A stretch of 12,102 nt of DNA from JAMCTM01 sp023473545. GTDB taxonomy: Bacteria; Patescibacteriota; Microgenomatia; Levybacterales; UBA12049. Below are positions 6,074 through 11,991 of the stretch, in pieces; position 1 is the first letter of the stretch; each line of letters begins with the position of its first letter. The stretch is from assembly GCA_023473545.1 (NCBI GenBank), contig JAMCXO010000028.1, forward strand, positions 1 through 12,102. The letters run 5' to 3'. A program made the translations under genes and the position numbers. The notes below the pieces were generated by a model, which saw only the letters and a list, made by a program, of their open reading frames with translations, was not told where the DNA came from and did not search any database.

Positions 6074-7183
6074 TCATTTTTCAGCTACCCTTGGTTTAAT
6101 AACTTCATTCCTAGGTAAAGGATTTTCTCCTTTAAGCTCGGGATGATCATTGGGACCGCGTTCTATCTTTACCTCTGTTGGCTGCATCCCATTGCCCTGT
6201 GCGGGCATATTGAACACAAATCCGACTCGTACATCATGATTTCCATGAGTCGCAGGAATTTCGAACGCAGCGATTCCTTGCTCGTTAGCTCTGTAGATTA
6301 CAGGCGATCCGTCCGGCCAGGTTAAAATCTTTCCCGTATCGGGATCCACAACCCATATTTCTTCCCCAGGTTTTAAGCCATGGAAATTATATTGCATCTC
6401 CCAGGCGGAATTTTGTTCAAATCTGCCGGTTTTAGGATCTTTCCCCCAGGCACCTTCTTTTTGGTGCTTATCAAGCTGCATAACCGCAACCATAACCCTG
6501 CCGCCCCTTCTGGATGTGACGATCAATTCTCCCACATTTCCATGCGTGGTAAGAGCCGCCGCATCAGGATCAATGTTTTCAAAGGCAAAAGGGTACCGTG
6601 GGCCAACGCCTCGCCAGTTGTGAGCCGCATCTGCCTCGGTCTCGTCATATGCAGGCAGCATCCATCGTCCTTCTTGGTACCGCGGGAATCTTCCGTCTCT
6701 TGTTAAACTTCTGACCATATCCCCGGAAATCACCAGAGGGACTGGAATTGGTTTGGCCAGTTGATTTTTTTCTAATCTTTCGGCGCCAGAACGCGCCTCG
6801 GTTGTTGTTGTTGACGTTGCCGTTACTGACGATTCAACCGATGTTGATGTTGTCTCGGCAGTCGAAGCCGTTTGCGTGCTGGTTGTTTCGGTTGTTTTTG
6901 CTCCCTCTGCGTTAACAACGGTAACCTTTATGGCCGGGGTTACGGTTGAAGTTCTTTCAAGCACCATTCTTGCCGGCGTAGGTGTTGCCGCTGCCGCTGT
7001 TGCTACTTCCAAGGAAGTAGACGTGTCCAGTTGCTGCGTTTGAGCGGTTGGTGTTTTTTGCCCTTCAACTACTGACTGCGGCTCGCATGCCTTTAGAGAA
7101 ACTGCCGTAATAGCTCCTCCCACTAGTCCTGATCCAACCCCCACCAGGCCAATTCTTTTAACAAGTTCTTTTATATTTGCCAT
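6074..7183 (-). CDS. Exported Ser/Thr-rich protein, possible lipoprotein
   Basis: The product has 369 residues. The N-terminus is basic (MANIKELVKR), followed by a Gly-rich hydrophobic stretch (11-30) and LKAC (30-33). That Cys is the only one in the protein, at the place of a lipobox cysteine, although Lys at -2 is unusual. A Thr/Ser/Ala-rich stretch (about 43-130) looks like a flexible stalk spanning the cell wall. The C-terminal part (about 150-345) is a globular, probably beta-rich domain with no recognised family, containing HGLKPGEEIWVVDPDTGKI (268-286). The start is certain: AGGAGGTG lies 7 nt upstream of ATG 7183. It is the last of three exported-protein genes on this strand. Confidence 0.8.
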   Translation of the reverse strand: MANIKELVKRIGLVGVGSGLVGGAITAVSLKACEPQSVVEGQKTPTAQTQQLDTSTSLEVATAAAATPTPARMVLERTSTVTPAIKVTVVNAEGAKTTETTSTQTASTAETTSTSVESSVTATSTTTTEARSGAERLEKNQLAKPIPVPLVISGDMVRSLTRDGRFPRYQEGRWMLPAYDETEADAAHNWRGVGPRYPFAFENIDPDAAALTTHGNVGELIVTSRRGGRVMVAVMQLDKHQKEGAWGKDPKTGRFEQNSAWEMQYNFHGLKPGEEIWVVDPDTGKILTWPDGSPVIYRANEQGIAAFEIPATHGNHDVRVGFVFNMPAQGNGMQPTEVKIERGPNDHPELKGENPLPRNEVIKPRVAEK

Positions 7184-7198
7184 TATTTTTCACCTCCT
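7166..7198 (-). repeat. Shared start cassette, copy 1 (SD plus MANIKE)
   Basis: This 33-bp segment matches 7861-7893 at 31 of 33 positions. It comprises AGGAGGTG (7191-7198), a 7-nt spacer, ATG and the first six codons. Similarity stops abruptly afterwards at the DNA level. Confidence 0.75.
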
Positions 7199-7284
7199 AG
7201 TTCCTAATAATATTTGTCCGTTTAGGATATCAACCCCTAACGTAAGTCCCGAAAAGGTATTCTTCCGAGACGTTCTATAAAATT

Positions 7285-7878
7285 TTATCGCTTAATAACC
7301 TTTTCTGTAACCACATCGTATACACTTTGGTTAGGATTGTTAGGATTTATTCGCGCATCGAATACTGCTACGGTTATATCGGAGCAGCCGTTAGGCAAAC
7401 CGCAATTTCCGGGACCTTCTGTTAATTGGGCTTGAAATTCGGCAGTTTTTACCGCGTCCGTAAGCATTCCGCCAAAATCCTTCTGTGTAGTGCGCGCATT
7501 AACCATTAAGCCTGTTCCTTTTCCGGTTTTAAGTGTTGCGTCCTTTACATCTTGCGCCGCGACAATTTCTACTATTACAGCTCCTTGGTTTGTTTCCGGC
7601 TCTACTCTTATTCCGCCAACTTCAGCCCCGTCGCCTACCCACGCTCTTATATCTCCTTGTTTCATGTTTCCTCTTATTTCTACGCCGCCTCCCGGAGGCG
7701 GGACCAAAGCCATGGTAGTTTCCGGGTCGTAAATTACTGTTTCGCTTGGCCTTAGCGCTTCGGCGTGCGCGCTACCAACCAATACTCCTTGCTCAGCAAC
7801 AAGAGGAGTTGTTGTTGTCGCTATGCCTATGCTTGCTGCCATAACGCCTCTTTGAATTATTTCTTTTATATTTGCCAT
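7285..7878 (-). CDS. Small secreted protein of unknown function
   Basis: The product has 197 residues. It starts MANIKEIIQR, then a hydrophobic/Thr region (11-36) and an A-x-A signal peptidase I site (AHA-E, cleavage after 39). The mature part is Gly- and Val-rich with a PPPGGG turn (60-65) and two cysteines (159, 165) that may form a disulfide in a small loop. No family was recognised. Its ATG overlaps the stop of the upstream DUF11 gene (TAATG, 7880-7876), and its SD (AGGGGGTG) lies inside that gene's last codons, so the two are translationally coupled. A 101-bp gap with a weak TTAGG/CCTAA hairpin separates it from the next gene in the operon. Confidence 0.78.
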   Translation of the reverse strand: MANIKEIIQRGVMAASIGIATTTTPLVAEQGVLVGSAHAEALRPSETVIYDPETTMALVPPPGGGVEIRGNMKQGDIRAWVGDGAEVGGIRVEPETNQGAVIVEIVAAQDVKDATLKTGKGTGLMVNARTTQKDFGGMLTDAVKTAEFQAQLTEGPGNCGLPNGCSDITVAVFDARINPNNPNQSVYDVVTEKVIKR

Positions 7879-7893
7879 TATCTTTCACCCCCT
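7861..7893 (-). repeat. Shared start cassette, copy 2
   Basis: Second copy of the 33-bp start cassette (31 of 33 identical to 7166-7198). Here the SD part AGGGGGTG is also coding sequence for the end of the DUF11 protein. Confidence 0.75.
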
Positions 7894-8588
7894 TCTTTAA
7901 GAGTACTATTTATAGATAGTCTTTTTAAGATTAAGCCCAAAAAGCCGCTTGGAATAAGCGCCAGAAGAGGCAGAGCCTCCGGTCCTGTGGGCGGAGTAAC
8001 GGTAATCCTGGTTGGAGGCATAACAGGCAGACCGCCTTTGGTGGTTGCAATCTGATTTTGAATACAAAACTGGGCATTATCCTGGCTTTGGCTGTTGCCT
8101 GCTGCGGCCACAGCCTGATTAACCACGCAAAGAGTGCTGGCGTTTTGGGGAAGATTTGAGCTTATTTTTCCGACAACGGTATATGTTTTTGTTTGATTGG
8201 GATCCAGTTGGTCAATAGTAAAACTTAGATTTTTTGATTTAGCGTCAAAGTTTCCAGGGCCCGAAACAAAATCCACAAACTGGGGGAAAATATCTGAGAC
8301 ATCAATATTAGACAGAGAAGTATTGCCGGTGTTTGTTACTGCTATTTGAAAGGTTACGTTCTGTCCCGGAGTATATTTGGGATCATTGATTGAAAGATTG
8401 TCAACAAAGTTTCCGGTTTGGGGATCCTGCACTGTTTTGTTAATGCTGATACTTGGGCTTTGCACGCAGGTTTGGCCTCCGCCGTAAATCGGCTGGCAGG
8501 AGGTGTCTCCAAAAGCAGGGACAGAAGATAAAACGGTTATTAATAGAAGAAACGCTACCCCTCCCAATATATTTTTATAGATTTTCAT
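7878..8588 (-). CDS. Exported DUF11-domain protein with sortase-like tail
   Basis: The product has 236 residues. The signal peptide is MKIYKNILGG followed by a hydrophobic core (10-20) and AFG cleavage near 25-27. Residues about 47-150 match the DUF11 type of repeat: SINKTV, PGQNVTFQIAVTNTGNTSL, DV and a closing FTIDQLDPNQTKTYTVVGK. DUF11 is an extracellular beta-sandwich module common in surface proteins. Four cysteines (31, 41, 154, 175) could form disulfides. The tail has TPPTG (198-202), a hydrophobic stretch (205-221) and KR (222-223), the order of a cell-wall sorting signal. The frame is open to 8651, but ATG 8588 starts the signal peptide and lies downstream of a promoter. It is the first gene of the operon. 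There is no SD. Confidence 0.82.
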   Translation of the reverse strand: MKIYKNILGGVAFLLLITVLSSVPAFGDTSCQPIYGGGQTCVQSPSISINKTVQDPQTGNFVDNLSINDPKYTPGQNVTFQIAVTNTGNTSLSNIDVSDIFPQFVDFVSGPGNFDAKSKNLSFTIDQLDPNQTKTYTVVGKISSNLPQNASTLCVVNQAVAAAGNSQSQDNAQFCIQNQIATTKGGLPVMPPTRITVTPPTGPEALPLLALIPSGFLGLILKRLSINSTLKEGGER

Positions 8589-8642
8589 AATTTTAAATAA
8601 CTTATAATCAGTAAAATCTAAAAGATTGGGCAGAGTTGTTGG

Positions 8643-8671
8643 AGTATACACTATTTTTATCCACTTGACAA
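8643..8671 (-). promoter_or_regulatory. Promoter of the exported-protein operon
   Basis: -35 TTGTCA (8666-8671), 17-bp spacer, -10 TATACT (8643-8648) on the minus strand, giving a leader of about 48 nt. The spacer contains a DnaA-box-like 9-mer TTATCCACT (8657-8665, plus strand, one mismatch). Confidence 0.55.
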
Positions 8672-8740
8672 GAGGGAAAATAGGATGTAAGATAAACCTT
8701 GAAATTCATTTTGTCCTTCCGAAACGATTACCCACGGCAG

Positions 8741-8862
8741 AAACTCAAAGCTCAAATGTCAAAACTCAAAACCACAACTCAAAAGTAAAAAGTTAGGACT
8801 ATATGGTCTTATAACTTTTGAATTTTAACTTGTATTTTTGAATTTTAATTTTTGATTTTTTA
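8741..8862. repeat. AT-rich word-repeat hairpin upstream of rho
   Basis: The left half repeats words such as ACTCAAA and CAAATGTCAAA. The right half holds their approximate complements TTTTGAATTTT and TTTTTGA. The centre is a clear hairpin: AAAAGTTA (8788-8795) with TAACTTTT (8812-8819), plus inner GAC/GTC pairing. The outer arms pair only in shifted registers, so this is a decayed or slippage-built palindrome. It fills most of the gap before rho, where no clear promoter or SD was found. Confidence 0.5.
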
Positions 8863-8866
8863 AACC

Positions 8867-10159
8867 ATGGTTTATATAAAAAAAAGTTTAACAGAGGTTA
8901 AAACGGTTAACAAAGAGCCTTCGGTAAAGGATCTTGTCGGGGGAGAGCCTAAGGCCGATTTTCCTCCGGAGCCTTCGCGGGAGGCCAGTGTTGTCGCCAA
9001 GCCTTCTTTTGCTTTGCGCAATAACGGCAATATTAGGCAGGGTTTTGATAACGCGGTTACAGAGAATGTAGAGGGTGTTTTAGAGATCCAGCCGGAAGGA
9101 CACGGATTTTTGAGACCAAAATTTATTCCATCTTCTCGGGATATCTATATTTCGCAGTCTCAAATCAGAAGATTCCTGCTTAGGCCGGGTGATTTGGTTT
9201 CTGGCCTTGCCCGCCCGCCTAAAGACATGGAGCGCTACTTTGGGCTTCTCAAGGTTGAGAAGGTCAACGGCGTTTTGGCTGACGAATCAATCAGAAGGCC
9301 CCATTTTGACGATCTAACCCCTATCTATCCCAAAAAACAGATCGTTTTGTCAACCGATAAACTTCCTTTGTCAGCCAGAATAATTGATCTTATTTCTCCG
9401 ATTGGATTTGGCCAGCGCGGCATGATTGTTTCGCCTCCTAAGGCCGGCAAAACGACTATTCTTAAAGAGATAGCCTCCGGCATTTCCAAAAACTTTCCCG
9501 AAGTTCATCTTATGGCCGCTTTGATAGGAGAGCGGCCCGAGGAGGTAACCGATATCAGTCAGTCGGTTAAAGGCGATGTGGTTGCCTCTAACTTTGACGA
9601 GCCGCCGGAAAACCAGACAAGGGTGGCGGAAATAACCCTTGATCGGGCAAAGAGGCTGGTTGAAAAAGGCATAGACGTTGTGATACTTTTGGATTCGGTA
9701 ACAAGGCTTGCCCGGGCCTATAATCTTTCGGTAGCGCCGTCGGGCAGAACTCTTTCCGGCGGATTTGATCCGGCCGCTCTCTGGCCTGCCAAGAGGTTTT
9801 TCGGCGCGGCCAGAAATTGCCAGGAAGGCGGCTCATTGACGATTATTGGAACAGCCCTGGTTGACACCGGCAGCCGTATGGACGATCTTATTTACGAAGA
9901 ATTTAAAGGCACGGGCAACATGGAGCTTCATCTGGACAGAAGGCTGGCGGATAAGCGCGTCTTTCCGGCGATTGACGTTGAGCGCTCCGGCACAAGACAG
10001 GAGGAGTTAATCGTCGCGGAAAAAAATCTTAAAAAAATAGTTACCATGAGACGGATGATCGCTCTTCTTGAGCCCATGGAAAGAACATCGGCGATTATTG
10101 AACGTTTGTCCAAAACCGAAACAAACGAAGAATTTCTGGAAAGCCTGAATAAAGGGTAG
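8867..10159 (+). CDS. rho: Transcription termination factor Rho
   Basis: Rho is the hexameric RNA-dependent ATPase/translocase that ends transcription. The product has 430 residues. Residues 1-65 are charged and look unstructured instead of the usual helical N-domain. The RNA-binding cold-shock-like domain runs about 68-135 (GVLEIQPEGHGFLRP, DIYISQSQIRRF). The motor carries Walker A PPKAGKTT (190-197), GERPEEVT (221-228), Walker B VVILLDS (271-277), a Q-loop region in LSGGFDPAALWPAKRFFGAA and an R-loop region in GTALVDTGSRMDD. All catalytic parts are present. The position before the catalytic Glu is Gly where E. coli has Asp210. ATG 8867 has no SD. The peptidase gene follows after 6 nt. Confidence 0.97.
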   Translation: MVYIKKSLTEVKTVNKEPSVKDLVGGEPKADFPPEPSREASVVAKPSFALRNNGNIRQGFDNAVTENVEGVLEIQPEGHGFLRPKFIPSSRDIYISQSQIRRFLLRPGDLVSGLARPPKDMERYFGLLKVEKVNGVLADESIRRPHFDDLTPIYPKKQIVLSTDKLPLSARIIDLISPIGFGQRGMIVSPPKAGKTTILKEIASGISKNFPEVHLMAALIGERPEEVTDISQSVKGDVVASNFDEPPENQTRVAEITLDRAKRLVEKGIDVVILLDSVTRLARAYNLSVAPSGRTLSGGFDPAALWPAKRFFGAARNCQEGGSLTIIGTALVDTGSRMDDLIYEEFKGTGNMELHLDRRLADKRVFPAIDVERSGTRQEELIVAEKNLKKIVTMRRMIALLEPMERTSAIIERLSKTETNEEFLESLNKG

Positions 10160-10165
10160 AGGGAT

Positions 10166-11281
10166 ATGGAGAAATGGGCGAAAACATCCATGGCAAAACT
10201 AAGAGAATGGGTTTTTGAATTTTTTGTTTTTTGCCTTTTCTATTTTAAAAAAAAGATTATCGCTTTTTCTGTTTTTTTTGAAAAACATAAGAATATCCTT
10301 GTCAGGTTTTTGATCATGAAGAGAGGCCGATATAATCGGCCTTTTTTACATATCAGCGCCATGACAATGCTTGTGACAGGCGTTATTATCGCTCCGTTTT
10401 TGGCGGACAGCTATCCGATTTTTTCACCCCCTGTTTCTTTGAGTTTAATAAAGGTATCGGCCCAGGCCAGGGAACAATCTATTATCGTGGGCGATAATTT
10501 GTTCCAGACAGATGTTTCCCAAAAACCAAGGGACAGGATTATCACCTACACGGTTGAGGGAGGAGACACCCTTTCGACCGTTGCCAAAAAGTTTGACATA
10601 TCGGTTAACACCGTTAGATGGGAAAATAATTTAACATCGGATAGTTTGTCGGTTGGCCAGGAGTTAAAGATTTTGCCGGTAACAGGAATAGCTCATAAAG
10701 TATCAAAAGGAGAAACAGTATATAGTATTGCTAAAAAATACAACACGGAGCCTCAGAAAATTGTTGATTTTCCGTTTAACGACTTTGCCAATCCGGAAAC
10801 ATTTTCCTTGGTTGAGGGTGAGATACTGATTGTGCCGGACGGCATCAAGCCCTCGGAGCAGAAATATATCCGTCCGGAGTTTTACGCGGTTTCCGGTCCT
10901 GTGCCGGTTGTTTCAGGCGGATTCACCTGGCCTGTCAGAGGCGTAATCACCCAATTTTTCACCTGGTACCACCACGGGCTTGACATAGCCGCGCCTTACG
11001 GAACCCCGATTAAGGCGGCTCAAAGCGGCACCGTAACAGAGGTTAGGGTTGGTTCCTATGACACCGGTTACGGCAATAATGTTTGGATCAGCAACGGCGA
11101 AGGATTGGAATCTCACTATGCCCACATGAAGGCCGTAAATGTATCTGTCGGGCAGAGTGTTGTCGGGGGACAGACAATTATCGGCTGGATTGGCATGACG
11201 GGCAGAACAACAGGGCCCCATGTCCATTTTGAGATAAGAAGAAACGGGGTGCTGGTTAATCCCTTGCCGTACCTTCAGTAG
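10166..11281 (+). CDS. M23 zinc peptidase with two LysM domains
   Basis: An envelope endopeptidase of the LytM/lysostaphin type, expected to cut peptidoglycan cross-links outside the membrane. The product has 371 residues. There are a hydrophobic N-terminal region (16-50), a signal anchor (about 64-86), LysM 1 (126-171) and LysM 2 (176-225) for glycan binding, then the M23 domain (about 252-367). Zinc ligands H269 and D273 (HHGLD) and H354 (HVH), with H352 and H320 (YAH), are all in place, so it should be active. The start at 10166 is 6 nt after rho, with a weak GAGGG upstream. ATG 10316 (MKRGRYNRPF) or 10361 are alternatives because a terminator-like hairpin lies between 10324 and 10347. Confidence 0.92.
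   Translation: MEKWAKTSMAKLREWVFEFFVFCLFYFKKKIIAFSVFFEKHKNILVRFLIMKRGRYNRPFLHISAMTMLVTGVIIAPFLADSYPIFSPPVSLSLIKVSAQAREQSIIVGDNLFQTDVSQKPRDRIITYTVEGGDTLSTVAKKFDISVNTVRWENNLTSDSLSVGQELKILPVTGIAHKVSKGETVYSIAKKYNTEPQKIVDFPFNDFANPETFSLVEGEILIVPDGIKPSEQKYIRPEFYAVSGPVPVVSGGFTWPVRGVITQFFTWYHHGLDIAAPYGTPIKAAQSGTVTEVRVGSYDTGYGNNVWISNGEGLESHYAHMKAVNVSVGQSVVGGQTIIGWIGMTGRTTGPHVHFEIRRNGVLVNPLPYLQ
10324..10347 (+). terminator. Intrinsic terminator-like hairpin inside the peptidase frame
   Basis: AGGCCGAT (10324-10331), loop ATA, ATCGGCCT (10335-10342), then T6 (10342-10347): a textbook intrinsic terminator. It lies 165 nt after the rho stop but within codons 53-61 of the annotated peptidase. It may end or attenuate rho read-through, or be a chance effect of the codons for RGRYNRPF. 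Confidence 0.5.
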
Positions 11282-11376
11282 AATAATACCAATACTACAA
11301 ATGTCAAATACTACCAATAATTCAATAAAATATTGTAAACTTGACATTTGAAATTGGTAGTATTTGTAGTATTATT
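11282..11376. repeat. Imperfect inverted word-repeat before the tRNA genes
   Basis: Complementary blocks: AATAATAC (11282-11289) with the end near 11376; CAAATGTCAA (11298-11307) with TTGACATTTG (11341-11350); AATACTACCAAT (11307-11318) with ATTGGTAGTATT (11353-11364). The block order differs between arms, so it cannot fold as one simple hairpin. It shares the 11-mer CAAATGTCAAA with the element upstream of rho (8753-8763). TTGACA at 11341 could serve as a -35 for the tRNA genes, but no good -10 is at 17 bp. Confidence 0.55.
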
Positions 11377-11384
11377 TGTGAGTG

Positions 11385-11457
11385 GGGCTCGTAGTTCAGC
11401 CGGTAGAACACCTCATTCGCATTGAGGAGGCAGGCGGTTCGAGTCCGCCCGAGTCCA
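11385..11457 (+). tRNA. tRNA-Ala (anticodon CGC)
   Basis: Full cloverleaf: acceptor GGGCTCG/CGAGTCC, D stem GTTC/GAAC, anticodon stem CCTCA/TGAGG with loop TTCGCAT (anticodon CGC, reads GCG), T stem GGCGG/CCGCC with loop TTCGAGT, discriminator A. The third acceptor pair is G-U, the alanine identity element. CCA is not encoded. Confidence 0.95.
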
Positions 11458-11461
11458 CAGA

Positions 11462-11534
11462 GGGCCCGTAGCGCAACGGTTAACGCGCCTCGATGGCATC
11501 GAGGAGATTAGGGGTTCGATTCCCCTCGGGTCCA
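11462..11534 (+). tRNA. tRNA-Ala (anticodon GGC)
   Basis: Acceptor GGGCCCG/CGGGTCC with G3-U70, three-pair D stem GCG/CGC, anticodon stem CCTCG/CGAGG with loop ATGGCAT (anticodon GGC, reads GCC/GCU), T stem AGGGG/CCCCT with loop TTCGATT, discriminator A. CCA is not encoded. It lies 4 nt after the CGC tRNA, so the two are probably co-transcribed. Its 3' 23 nt are part of the terminal inverted repeat. Confidence 0.95.
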
Positions 11535-11637
11535 CATTCTGAATTTTAATAAAGATTGGCCTTCCGCCTGCCGCCCCTCCTCTGATTTTTGCGAGGCACA
11601 TAGAAAAAATGTTAAGATTAAGATGAAATTTCTTTGC
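11512..11637 (+). repeat. Terminal inverted repeat, left arm (126 bp)
   Basis: This arm is perfectly complementary to 11977-12102. It runs from the T arm of tRNA-Ala(GGC) through about 90 bp of spacer to the first five codons (MKFLC, ATG at 11623) of the PurM-like gene. In this copy the gene is broken at 11637/11638, where sequence switches to the opposite strand of the same gene. Confidence 0.97.
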
Positions 11638-11991
11638 TAATTCGCTTACGATAGTGAGTATAGCTTTGTGGTCGTCCTTTGGCAGCACGATGTGATTTTG
11701 AAGCGCATAGGGCCTTGCGCCGACCATAGCGAGATCATTAAGGTTCATTGCCAAGGCATCAAGAACTGCGCTTCGAAAACTTTTCTTGCGCCAATAATAA
11801 AATCCTTTCGTTCCGATTCCGTCAGTATGCTGCACCTCTGGAAACAAGGTTTTTTTCTCAAAAATCGGATACAAACCTTTTTTTACTTTTATATACGGAC
11901 TGCTCCATGTACTTTCGATAAGTGAAAGAATTTTATGTTTGTATGGTTTTGTTGGGTTGTACGTAAGTCGGCTCGCGCAAAGAAATTTCAT
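11638..11991 (-). CDS. 5' fragment of a PurM/AIR-synthase-like gene (truncated)
   Basis: ATG at 11991; about 118 authentic codons up to 11638. HTDGIGTK (55-62) and ALAMNLNDLAMVGARPYALQ (79-98) match the nucleotide-binding core of the PurM (phosphoribosylformylglycinamidine cyclo-ligase)/AIR-synthase-related family, ATP-dependent enzymes of which PurM acts in purine synthesis. The usual GGET motif should follow about residue 123 and is absent because the frame runs into the inverted arm. The frame stays open to 11413, but residues from about 119 onward are antisense of the arm and tRNA genes and are not real protein. In the true genome the gene probably follows the tRNA pair in the same direction. 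The full-length function is uncertain. Confidence 0.65.

Noticed and set aside
6143..6706. Plus-strand frames opposite the 369-residue gene, and similar shadows at 7490-7755 and 5294-6009
   Set aside because: They are antisense to genes with clear start signals or family motifs and show no protein features of their own.
8589..8651. Extended start of the DUF11 protein at 8651
   Set aside because: The extension covers the predicted promoter -10 and leader and would bury the signal peptide.
8741..8862. CRISPR-like or iteron array
   Set aside because: The repeated words are short, variable and irregularly spaced, with no unique spacers of constant length.
11413..11637. C-terminal part of the 192-codon minus-strand frame (PurM-like fusion)
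   Set aside because: These codons are the antisense of the inverted arm and of both tRNA genes, so the apparent fusion protein results from the fold-back junction.
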